Positions 38,401 through 41,341 of a stretch of DNA of 46,792 bases are shown piece by piece. A program made the position numbers and the translations under genes. The notes under the pieces are model-generated. The model ran no database searches and was not told the DNA's origin. It worked only from the letters and a program-made list of their open reading frames with translations. The stretch comes from Holosporales bacterium. GTDB taxonomy: Bacteria > Pseudomonadota > Alphaproteobacteria > BNTO01. Each line of letters begins with the position of its first letter. Within the stretch, counting starts at the first letter, position 1. The stretch spans positions 1 to 46,792 of the forward strand of contig JAISXM010000017.1 in the NCBI GenBank assembly GCA_031270515.1, written 5' to 3'.

Positions 38401-40196
38401 CGCGAGTTGTCGGAAGTATACATGCGTATCTAGTAAATCATCGGCACATAAGCCTTGCGGTGGCTCTGAACAGATTCTTGGATGCGTATGGCAAGCTTAC
38501 GTCGACGTTTGATTCGCTGCACTTGGTGGGCGATATTAATCGCTACATAAACGACGCCAATACGGGGCACGCGGGGCAATTGCTATCCATTGTTTATGGC
38601 TGGATCCGGAGTCTTACCAAATTAACCGCGGTTATTCCTGAAATTAGAGGGCTGAAGGACAATTTTGCCCAGCAGTATGCGTTTATTCGCGAGTTGGATG
38701 AGACTAGCGCTCTGGTTAACGAAAGCGCCATTCGTACGCAAGCATTTTTGTCTGACGTGCTGGGGCAAGAGTTTGCGTTTTCCACGCTTGGCTCGATTGA
38801 GTTTTCTTTAGAACGGTATGTGTCGTCCGCGATTTCCATGCTTGATACGTATTCCGCAAACGCAGCCGAGGCGATTCAGTGGCTTTGTGAACACTGCGCA
38901 TACTTTAACATCACCGCAAACGATGCCAGCACATTTGCCGCGATCGCTAGGTTTGCGGATGTTGCTGTCGTCGTTAAGCAGCTGGAGGTTTATTGTGATG
39001 CGGCGTTGTGCCCGATTTCTTCTGGGACGAGGTTTTGGGCGGCGACCGTGCAGTTGAGGGATACGCTTGCGCCGAAAGAAAGAGGGATCATTGCGAATCT
39101 CAACGACATGACATGCTTGTTCATGATTGCGGCACAAAATTTGCGTTTTTCGCCTGAACACATTGATGATGTGGCAAGTTATAGTGAGGACGTGAACCAA
39201 TTTTTTGTGCAGCTATCCGCTTTTGCTGAGTGGATGCGGCAGGTTAAAGGGGGCGACGATTTGTTGGCGAGCACAGCGACATCCCCTGTGCTTGGGGTGC
39301 AGCAAATGACGCGGTGCATCGCGCAGCACATGGGGTATAACGAGGATGTGGTCAATGTGGTGCATGCAAATAGCGTGTCTCAATCGGTGATTCAATTGGC
39401 GGCGTCTGTTCATGCGTTTGGAAGGGATACTTTTGGGTTTATAAGTAAAGCGGCGGGGCTTCATGTGCAACACAGAATCAAAGTCGATTTGCATAACGTT
39501 GTTGTAGTGCCTACGTCTGTATTAGTAATAAAAAAGAACTTAACGCTGATACTTGATGCATATCGCGCGGGCACACTTCCGGAGGCGTGGCGGCTGGCGG
39601 CTGGCGGAGGCGTGGGCGCTGGCGCGAGTGGAGGAGCGGATGCTGGAGCTGGCGGAGGTGTGGGCGCTGGCGCGAGTGTGCTGAATGACGAAGGACAGGC
39701 TGCGCTAATTGAGTGCGTCGACGGGTTGTATCAAACGTTTCAGAGCGTGTATGTCTTGTTGAAAAATGTAAACCGCAGAATCGATGTTGCGCTGTTACAG
39801 GATAGGTTTAATGCGCGAACTCATGACGGAAATGGGATTCCCGTCATTGAAAGGCTGTTTGCCACGGTGTACGACACAACAGTAGGAGTTCCTGTTATCG
39901 TTCAATCTACGCCAGCCACTGATGTACGAGAGGCGTCTGGTGCTGGGGCCGGGGGGGCCGGTGATGTAGGAGGGCCTGGTGGTGATGCAGGAGTACCTAG
40001 CGGTGATGCAGGGGTTGCAGGAGATGAGTCCGGTAATGCAGAAGGGCAGGGCGGACCGCAGAGTGCGTTATTGCTTACGCCGCATGTGGTTATATCGGCT
40101 CAAAGCAGCTCCGTTGTTTCAACAACGGGCGTATTGCTGGACAGAGCTGATGCACTGCATACTAGAATGACGGGAAAGAAATACCTCCGCACGTAA
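17472..40196 (+). CDS. Exported 7574-aa helical giant protein with recurrent CxxC/CC motifs
   Basis: One uninterrupted frame of 22.7 kb encodes 7574 residues. The N-terminus has a basic and hydrophobic signal-peptide-like segment (AKRHFVSRFAAVAALWLG, ending before DDIVHA). No strong Shine-Dalgarno site precedes the ATG at 17472. Almost the whole length is amphipathic alpha-helix with regular Leu/Ile/Ala spacing and no TM segments, resembling helical-repeat or spectrin-like architecture. Short cysteine motifs recur: CNRC (~1740), CGLC (~1931), CDLC (~2276), CRTC (~2992), CTFC (3889), CYVC (~5580), CQFC (5985), CTKC (~6214), CDNC (6472), CANC (6719), CENC (~6956) and CEHC (~7137). CC pairs are also frequent. 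In several units CC follows CxxC by 37-38 residues. Near the C-terminus are Gly/Ala/Asp-rich linkers (~7375-7400 and ~7490-7530), then a short tail without a beta-barrel or recognised sorting signal. No known family or enzymatic domain is recognised. It is probably an extracellular or periplasmic structural protein or giant effector. Confidence 0.85.
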   Translation: MFLAKRHFVSRFAAVAALWLGCDDIVHATLDYTTIETGIGTVDTIQQMSAKWAPGNQRTLYNGTGAVWIVGSGAQTLLAYSTGQNDIPSHEETYISGFGKIKKIVNIISQIKAGQSFWDVSSCATSLVDKLESSSVNKVDWPITALLGQMRNNSNQIQGLLGAPSDISASITYFSCLNTIIEELHKARIKTGETTFDGTADDDAATLFALTQIGSRGYSPTLAGAIAGITATGPTTATTVLKGTACWRTIWGTESDTASHSGSMISQLLAAGVGSTTGVGGKSLLENFKEIAASFEIGKFNGNVKMSDFYKYIIPTTPADYILLDRLSTDSSNESSRSKIIEARLNTLSIQECLLFILSEETAPSGTQIMSNSIAIGKTDTVLNHLTNRIKTCCEAMLGKFKVVCCDNVYKSLRQLGDDLYANTQFLQTFALDPFTAIRATDAIVSKQTELSNAISAFNSIKEVDAQNCDDSEIVSKVDALDTIIKAINNAFFSTISKNEVLTSPLNAALTVPVLSYEYCVSVHTIITQHVPQYLDMLYSAINNINTWINDIDITASAADVIHDGLGTLRTFLQALHGVFPGSAIVFKSFCKTEYADASGDLEVPPVGPLIPQCRHITNSSDEILSINTKIPQIMESLTTGIGYIDALQTKLLHIIEQQRLATSLRILDESVFHLSQLIGQVDPSTLVYNSLSVTDVTQCIYNIVHQVIIPPASAFDYPSAILELATALNTLLGNPLSGSYTEPLSFDVDGCEPCTTINSVLRNGIPVYLTQILQSICSINDYIRTTPPEVIAFDTERRRESLAELQAFLTDIQPLFDLSITASAFCEEEAQCLNFSVAPINASILAIKNAMSLGIQDITFVTPFVDHLAECSANDDVHIEILGHVHAIAECWNIIFTDENTMALFDTWDGEQNVMVGVIGKLTSALSAYPLTLPEHSGHIYDIDSSSFSAFVGLLVEAQGSLSVLAGNYALPDTWHAPSNTADLWRAIVDELSQISVNISSWGVRIASIRDCVIPVVGEAFLGLNVALNDVLACFGTEEDGQITINRSICIHHNVPPATWPLNQLTSLAALFGDPDPCGDPMHDCGSAATNLVAIYNALSTDVTPAYVYSKFDEIMACLDGMITTHNLGKLASDVLYELTGELNAPSLSATELRYGYAACMVNALDKIVRMIPCIHNQLQHIIMTKDADLFRIESFNTLIEKVRAVLAILEVRPCPTASIVEWRFPRIEKKWEDFLEALLLLKDDILLNAFVNDELAPVAGLLSSINGRIIVMATNAVQLDGLTALFHAIASRQLADTTVEQELTFWNTQLETYVSDAGAVFEPIPAYTTDVRSLVELLNGFVCRMVGSIFTYARQLTASPASVDNEHYRADLIQHLNTVINVLPHCKAMLHKLIDRFKLLNALHAEGAIDELHYNLQQYMDALLVPPTCIASVNNAVYSIQRVIGAFIDGNPVAFPAISVFPGAPEGCTVMDSLLQMSSNIEEQDAPTLLPATIQRTLEMFAKLPEVIFDLRLTFGDAPDWLEDLKQFQFDAFRLLRNMRTSDVAALFCGYALYDDAIKVIEMYPLEQLHLTINAAISDYEKAIHKCALLDNVRQTAQAASTLHQKLALLPLAEILEPPTTLDSILVQVEQCIAAELTLEYAQQPDDIFSYSDVILKILNEFFFPTFSDTAYEAAPSLQQILDDAAAYILNIAKWFRSLANHSDWSTVKYHLQLSSQLRTLAQLLQGPIASIPDGALCNRCKVDVGAFFNGYVPMIGDIRESCLVIAERCAVCNACKPLVAAASGLAALVESLEAYSADFPQYDKINSVMSIMSELSALPETQMNLSCENSVGFITTLCSKIEAMCAALDLTPKVPDLVTGEHYDCSILEAMCVRMLSSVTKIADKMTDVLYNAQAPPHGNWVAMAELLQGTSTLVSAIKTVFYNIQYCGLCNSVAFSYIFADIETQMDRLVDYVSQLNEQWNTYADYNDNKQILTKLFNFFELQNTIDGYINSAASVSEMCSRVESWGQFLREFESLEKIKEEYDFFTLLPYEWLSPQFLHSTRTFLANYINEITYVATKNIHTLRFVHDYLNTNVTNISQETFALVRGIKNVKSNWVRFIAAISLPQIVTPNSILLTLPTSFMQALEEVLAIFDEIVRDLSEKPSICKDRAFHLFDINQVVRAICDKTSIADICSNDTTDRVTGIGALLTAIADATAADPAHPELPFDADCSGVEVSLSNIVYGLELIDGNVRHASKETDWSSLSPDNIPDYQAFGSALHEMLAAFPLNVHMCDLCNVTANEIYIARCRELVRSITINIVYICDQLSKPSYTSDARELAVVSEFCERMAAFFESKIEDPGTRDVDAFRSLVDVLQTSSVLSWGQGDFALLEADIASIQANASINLSVVTLPRDRRLEWYHLSLLRSFNRIYASLVNAGLSLNNHLDLIHTGARFSAFAEELHSVLKQAWGQRPENSQEVSSRNVWPLLNIIAHIAEEGRRWFYVAPVQTSEALEDAWPRIERLARNLKALDNHLDGGWGAIADVPGIFDVQDENAVGVLDEVVNNIAAALVASSDIKDVATHSIAALFTRYNFHLGEIVASLQSIALKVEADYSHSISENIRNYLLSYAPLTIPAFDATNTEQVLISSETVALLALFRDATLRIIDALNGKCCAPESLYYSELADEFYKVRHFFRTLTAEQLTSDMPEVAAICAYIQSLPSAEYVEHQVQPELLLHIRALASHLCPDAIDLPKRYTRHNERRKQLELIRIQECIDGINRKLYALIIDVKQRVFTYTPDAITMLRAFQHFRGVMDRALPHALSHNDPTDLFSQPLDTLQERLDALVDALLNYRCCVEYANNILALLNAVEGAQVGIADAVHNNIEHGIAFDALFAQLVHAFESVVEHTRSFDTLFDIVGDLQGIVPVGYTRAYSIPQCEAWPFALHKSAEAVQNMSMIFDEVLTYWGNTPPAYSQALYENIVKLQGFILNVRNNLLQTLDQPPAHFAVCRTCVAPIARLKTDLCSRIHAQTLATLASVLFQRQYAEVRHRQFRIAEALQALENAVASCVELPLMAVNIDAVSYNITNTTVANNWFCALLANLRTVSQEYCNESFDDNTFIASIHAFSSNLLQEYINIGGTALPAPIPLVEQYATPDSVIFERLVEYVTNTCNRVYLLFKSYFEQPYSGNSTVRDAVIITARFCQDTAALLATPSFAGHYSLPKDVHFKFAAQLQLLAKHLNEALADYSPKCCENNRASLVQRTFAQFAEEVALLTDALVTQSAQDGDAFTCSANITSLSTSLGSFITQLESVVTHLGVAPAPEVLCYDASAQIMQIVPKLNLVVGAAHDISSTVDASILPAQLPPAWGADMGPTEENLVALARVLSALRDGPRSLNQSLVRLREYFARTGEVAYQALHVPNLKNINTVLTSMVAQLQLLQANMVKACQSYQYSLIIVDIAQEISKYPPIIEEIIESIKLRFWAPYSHAIHRLRTYIRAQTHAMALLRDIGATNEALTGADKDDKYTLLRQYLTAIKGQLQTFALITIDDLESVHNEAEISHVLDQFVAFADGLGGTSTSTQLAQIGGIFGRSLPPLAPSVIPATNVFQYINDNINSILEELLAQAVSLGIAQNVNTGLGCITTQGLLTTIAAYFEASGPIARNIVNMLDLYSVLSDTFYGGERMPIHNVSAQVSNTFTDIYEKIIQLSDLFNIERCGFLFNTYSLGIHPQLQRLSSILQAIDVVAEFNWALLDEPNGDEGTSVLELIEGMTMSLYNLSEHLPAHYYYMADKLRYCSAGIVNVYVEQVYADLNRVNNLLAGQHSALQALPLTTDNSACGDTLNGARLDNLSVTNNIATFLTRLVEFVRSSGPRIPLNNIQKLISLQNALMRLCDVLRDVNGVIQEMCTFCENEAASRTFISGMEACVTIMYKNLAELSDTLAAFCCSVDVENALISIAHGVKALADYITGQSFDAAKPDALLDFVRIMNLLEAPIAAYFSAPIHSPTQDVALTGLAALLASGLGLPEVPSEEYMRIVPFNEYAKKQYVNQIIDHVVTIPRVFAQWRAILQGMTLSKNDYAVRVVSTCINRIAKFAELFEGATPANSFLHDTEGVLFVRQHIRVTLISVVEELVALRNIYLNHAAEKVVMEELDVTQNILGVLPDVLNLVLARIEQNTSDINSHTESIVARLIQLPPQSLEHLQPALARLGDAWTAATQQRPVASFDDVCGGISDINKCLYAYVTSLLNAQGQNASIAHDSTSPVGGRLTKFKDELEHFLQALNRVSVAVKNLEFDEEYVASLVNESSPILLILAAKEPIMALAQTLRGQLAYESNEWAYILESLDGMFAKLLVTITSIRDTIANQGPVRVLCTYKDVLNRVHLLSQQIDKIVGNSTIEDAEAFFRQLVTQIADAAELAPVTHAAQLDAIIALVNSAFSVTVSDAFIEPNRLDVGSIPEIQYKTEIKVERILTQCDRLTHLWLQTPYVLKPELINNVSLVLEKVKASPSSWSKVASILERFLGELRVPTFCLGRNAVLCQIEASTANMVHALNSVALNMHVLAEQKYGELLAVLSELSPNIHGINDAYKTLVHADYFDVQYINTLTQLSVIIANIQNNVNAIATIFNCVPKVAPPLTPALCEQTDLLISRIGTNVCNAQRELFSLIDSIVPEVGQVMPLRQEVITAMADTFAPIFAELCDALQYVAAHVSGMTNCVLHNSVYRRAFVTELVRQGVIMEAYPGKLERRLRQFKDSYVGSVVHELRGNVENLMILVRGLAQVDWDNSKLALVNARFEQLRANLYSDVNAWLHRTDDGQWHEFVSQLKFGDYVTILQNIYSDVGAPAPVLPNLLQTVFGERQIREDITAISQFMDTVVGVIATDIYPDFRQKRLYNPALAQVFDAVIAFSAVARVDSSDPIQQQLLECLCPAIAREGLSPIVARESLSPALSLEVLRHLEFILSHNTCCEPHTSKMSSILDTYAAIKLNLHRMSASTFGVRSQDVFLKSGPIGAMAGKLVAMVTTLGTTYAQTQNLLLQLEISSNGLCISSLDEGLTQALAHFADQMDALQAHTANMASLHCDINDLQLGEALGTEFMQFDTNIRQLNLYYDDNIATAWGNLNQALAQQHSAMLAVKAMLTHNEICFLRGDVLVAQFNEFDDFRAYIASSIRALAVYKECALARSGMHMYRIYQQLAPVVMISDILFRNATIKDALIFINKLTVSINNIAAVLEGIHDSKVYEVSYLHGLLNLEYIVCDITADLSTYIAKYGVVISATLEENLTFQSSDFALYLGQIIDTMGTSGSILLALKDWRTSIAAEDGSNHNERCYTDIFAALCAKVEVLRTIISGVNANFAPVYAQTFVFPPTEAPAPFSQPVLQALFAQLAQNLTFVKSEFTGLHTLVTNPTCCYKRLQQQALIAATFDKLRRAVLGAARNLVQDPFVCEQDLAPWILRTQEGTLALQTLASSLTSIAVDAELTCQASLISDKTGQVIIPAFQAMVLAVSNMLATIAPLAPEDAPLALPDFANICAAIISGNVQLSSIAAGMKLAMQELKVQLAQIDIFAYSQAFVDALNEFLLALRAARVQLGEFCTSFEGENCYVCNAVSYTSLLGCVMESLREFEDVIHLIEGNSSKRYSRTLHELVTAVELFGQYSHAFFTQDFDDFDPQRIEILEQALNLNARVLTQIGDSNGNYTGIKNIIHAATEEFADILYVADVALPVLMQEAPVYGASLIAQDRVRLMYVLTRFITLVEHMPTGRGHFVVRSTWQRLANVVESFVAKVRGFHTSDLSLAHELADQASELATAEQAFLEKVRQATYCEPIDAVIFAFVNFVDDLNYAFSTSSATFINNLSAQDSATFAARLDDVTTNIASLITVIADITTAPVNASPYVCSINMEHVTQLSQQLDATKGAVFNVVQVMNPYLTMPLHAEPAHYPDKVVLIRRIVEILKLLQNSMNAAWQSAANCQVRDYHKGTIDSAKLLNAKLNALVPCIPSLFNLVSVCQFCERTEIALTLSEIPAIVQQIPNDINGAILYLEQMCCSRLAFQTCNVYDKSYVISNAMNALAGESLGGIVEFLCNEDIQANSSALIELLTSNLPDKNFNLTQWVKLAPLFAVPGNDHCSAREIEYFLDQWDNVLVQIIAMFPTQYTTGPNSPLERPLVYTCDILPNVVNLCMDSVSSLSAALGILINKVEYHVFVYPKVLNLCRLLAEFVGALNSLSSINLAQTTDVFCTKCQSESVFINALRKKNASDVLVFDELRMHVETLIKILSDYCDNEAVQAFDYFRFNISLLNNILINLSRELVPFWNSNLVDDSKYYEILNINDLYSRMSSTDYGLNELLRLIVANAPTASTTYCQVGNIAHLATSFAHKFAEVVALFAEFTKDFRYAEQKNEYQELAPSNDKLALARVLSDVKTEIANVFSSLEQISTQINSNQLTTNIKIASGVLELSNNLNVQMSHFEALYHAWGNFPCPKWNDCKACEMQLSFCDNCDKVPPPGCLCNFINGTPVRKQIWDIRSKIKMMADFLDRLSQVISPNCCVEPFKPLFQLPDSMLIVQCNVLDFFRWADILNSPNYLVEFVECLSTNISFVGEALHAILQKREETRDNPNNCRMKLFSDELVLLRDNTLKLVNGTTEIIELHQIPQSFRQRWDDLKPTCTEIPSMLPIFGKCVIQITAYFDKFTELVRTAEEIDAHKEALINKLALDPLQVLYQQLIEIEGFVSSLVLVGDQRQICANCNRDVMNENFTLLKENLHLWADAVLNLKNAFVSKYCCEGTDESFANVEYITNIIKLNVDQLATYRFSVYEIYYDIYADEIKGVEGAIDVVREYLVKYLSIRQSLPKSTAVDFCFMAHIGPTFVDLGNILQGNVLGAISALFNRLGVTFISPDPGITFIHGTCSSFGIRLESVASAFDAIATNMLSIFSELSDVALHRSPAHTTEGYSAVQGVVRALADMSVVMFGIYTNAEHKKICENCNHANVLSHIYNGQATLARVVGSIHAYLVNHRHISLAVALNRFLDAYGKLTSTFDSLHLVGDINRYINDANTGHAGQLLSIVYGWIRSLTKLTAVIPEIRGLKDNFAQQYAFIRELDETSALVNESAIRTQAFLSDVLGQEFAFSTLGSIEFSLERYVSSAISMLDTYSANAAEAIQWLCEHCAYFNITANDASTFAAIARFADVAVVVKQLEVYCDAALCPISSGTRFWAATVQLRDTLAPKERGIIANLNDMTCLFMIAAQNLRFSPEHIDDVASYSEDVNQFFVQLSAFAEWMRQVKGGDDLLASTATSPVLGVQQMTRCIAQHMGYNEDVVNVVHANSVSQSVIQLAASVHAFGRDTFGFISKAAGLHVQHRIKVDLHNVVVVPTSVLVIKKNLTLILDAYRAGTLPEAWRLAAGGGVGAGASGGADAGAGGGVGAGASVLNDEGQAALIECVDGLYQTFQSVYVLLKNVNRRIDVALLQDRFNARTHDGNGIPVIERLFATVYDTTVGVPVIVQSTPATDVREASGAGAGGAGDVGGPGGDAGVPSGDAGVAGDESGNAEGQGGPQSALLLTPHVVISAQSSSVVSTTGVLLDRADALHTRMTGKKYLRT
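39601..39682 (+). repeat. Gly/Ala-rich coding repeat near the C-terminus of the giant helical protein
   Basis: GTGGGCGCTGGCGCGAGTG occurs twice (about 39611 and 39660), separated by a diverged third unit. It encodes GGGVGAGAS-GGADAGA-GGGVGAGAS. A second Gly/Asp-rich stretch (GGDAGVPSGDAGVAGDESG) follows at about 39960-40050. Both look like flexible linkers separating the helical body from the final segment. Confidence 0.75.
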
Positions 40197-40299
40197 TATA
40201 TCTTTTCATAATAACCAACAGCAATACGCGCCATTACATTGGGCGATTTAGGCGAAGATCAAAAATCACGTCACGTAGCATCGAAATGGACGCCATTGG

Positions 40300-40362
40300 G
40301 AGCCGGATGCCTTAGTAGGGCACGTCCGGTTCTGTGGATGGGGATGCTATGGGCATCTCGAC
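40300..40362 (+). ncRNA. Group II intron 3' relic: domain V and probable domain VI
   Basis: Positions 40300-40332 match the bacterial group II intron domain V hairpin. GAGCCGGA pairs with TCCGGTTC, carrying the AGC catalytic triad at 40301-40303. The characteristic two-base CG bulge lies at 40323-40324. The upper stem TGCCT/GGGCA has a 5-base loop. Against the common form GAGCCGTATGC...GCACGTACGGTTC, the T-A pair is replaced by G-C on both sides, a compensatory change. The loop is UAGUA instead of GNRA. A second hairpin (GGGATGC 40341-40347 with GCATCTC 40353-40359) fits a short domain VI, and the sequence then reads CGAC, a usual type of intron 3' end. Only about 100 bp separate it from the upstream stop codon, so domains I-III and the reverse transcriptase are absent. 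It should be non-functional alone. Confidence 0.72.
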
Positions 40363-40377
40363 TCTAGGGGAGTCGAG
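40357..40377. other. Perfect 8-bp hairpin after the intron relic
   Basis: CTCGACTC (40357-40364) and GAGTCGAG (40370-40377) flank the loop TAGGG. The outer bases GCAT and ATGC can extend the stem across a bulge. There is no T-run. It overlaps the presumed domain VI 3' side, so the two folds would compete. It could act as a terminator between the convergent genes. Confidence 0.45.
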
Positions 40378-40408
40378 TCAGATGCTTAGTCGGGCGTCTC
40401 CTGTGGAT
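40376..40408 (+). ncRNA. Degenerate second domain-V-like copy
   Basis: AGATGC-TTAGTCGGGC-GTC-CTGTGGAT lines up with the preceding domain V region (GGATGC-C-TTAGTAGGGC-AC-GTC...CTGTGGAT), offset 75 bp at the start and 69 bp at the end. It is preceded by GAGTC where the intact copy has GAGCC. The bulge and distal GGTTC strand are lost. AGATGC can still pair with GCGTCT. It reads as a decayed tandem duplicate rather than a functional RNA. Confidence 0.45.
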
Positions 40409-41019
40409 CATGAGACTTCCCCCAGTTCTTGGTATATTGTTTTAAACCTGTCTATTGTGTTGCGTAGTGCTTTTATGAACTGCTGAAGATATATTTCTTT
40501 TTTAGCCATGACTAAACAGTTACCTACGCGCAGCATACGATATGCCTTTCCAATCGATATTGAAAACGAGTCTGAAGTCTCTCCTCTTTTATACACTTGA
40601 TACTTCACATTTACTGCAGCGAGTTGATCATGCAAGTTAAACGCACAGAAGGTTCTCTGCAGAAGCATTACATGATTTGCGATAGTAGTCGCATACCAAT
40701 CAGAACCATAGGGACGTTTTTTGTTATAATGTTCGTTTACGAATGCTACTACGTCATCGTCGCTAGCGTTGATGCGTTGTATGTACCGAATCCCCTCCTC
40801 CCAGACTTCGGTTACGACGACTTTTCCGTCCACAGTTGAGTATAGTTCCGAATTCATATAACGTAACCATTCAGGAGTGAAGTTTAACTGCAATGCATCA
40901 GCTGGAGCCTTAAGTGGAGCTGAACTAAAAAGTGGAGCTGGGCCATAAAGTGGACATCCTTGCACGCATTGAGAGAGCGTAGCTAGGGCGATACACATGC
41001 CTAAGGATTTGATTGTCAT
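40408..41019 (-). CDS. Small exported protein or lipoprotein, function unknown
   Basis: I choose the ATG at 41019 (203 aa) because GGAG lies five bases upstream on the minus strand. The frame stays open 19 codons further, to 41076. The product starts with a short signal peptide (MTIKSLGMCIALATLSQCVQGC). C22 follows V-Q-G, only loosely like a lipobox, so signal peptidase I cleavage and lipidation both remain possible. A Pro/Leu/Ala-rich stretch (YGPAPLFSSAPLKAP) follows, then a mixed alpha/beta region and a helical C-terminus (KEIYLQQFIKALRNTIDRFK). It is convergent with the giant helical protein gene and divergent from the beta-helix gene at 41342. No family is recognised. Confidence 0.7.
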   Translation of the reverse strand: MTIKSLGMCIALATLSQCVQGCPLYGPAPLFSSAPLKAPADALQLNFTPEWLRYMNSELYSTVDGKVVVTEVWEEGIRYIQRINASDDDVVAFVNEHYNKKRPYGSDWYATTIANHVMLLQRTFCAFNLHDQLAAVNVKYQVYKRGETSDSFSISIGKAYRMLRVGNCLVMAKKEIYLQQFIKALRNTIDRFKTIYQELGEVS

Positions 41020-41053
41020 AAAAGACTCCATAATAAAAAAACGCTCATTCTTT

Positions 41054-41083
41054 AATGTATCAGACGTGCGCAGCAATAGTCAA
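41054..41083 (-). promoter_or_regulatory. Candidate sigma70 promoter for the minus-strand exported protein
   Basis: On the minus strand TTGACT (41083-41078) is followed after 18 bases by TACATT (41059-41054). Transcription would begin near 41047, giving a leader of about 28 bases before the ATG at 41019. Both boxes are close to consensus. Confidence 0.5.
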
Positions 41084-41164
41084 CAGCATAAATCACGAAA
41101 AAAACGATTGACTTCCAATGCAAAGTAAGTGACACTACATCTTGGAACGAGGGGCAGAAAGCTC

Positions 41165-41205
41165 ATCTGCTGCGCTTCGAAACGACGAACCAAACATCTT
41201 TTTAG
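41165..41205 (+). repeat. Dispersed short repeat, copy 1
   Basis: GCGCTTCGAAACGACG (41172-41187), preceded by an AAGCT block and followed within about 15 bases by CTTTTT, is repeated in similar order at 44014-44046. It lies in the 322-bp region between the divergent exported-protein genes (41020-41341), which otherwise shows only the minus-strand promoter candidate and the plus-gene ribosome site. Confidence 0.45.
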
Positions 41206-41341
41206 GGCTGGGGGCATATCCAGTCATAAAAACATCGCGACTTCTTCGGGGGGGCATGCCGCAGAAAACCTGACTGCTTCCAAAACAATGTTTTCGCGTT
41301 TGGTGTGTAGGTTTAACAATTTAATTATTTAGGATGACGAT

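Noticed and set aside
40300..40408. tRNA or riboswitch in the convergent intergenic region
   Set aside because: The strong stems suggested an RNA gene. The first hairpin instead fits group II intron domain V closely, and no cloverleaf or known aptamer core is visible.
41091..41118. Fifth copy of the palindromic element (AAAACGATTGACTTCCAAT)
   Set aside because: The arm-like pieces resemble one end of the element, but the partner arm and conserved loop blocks are missing, so similarity is too short to claim.
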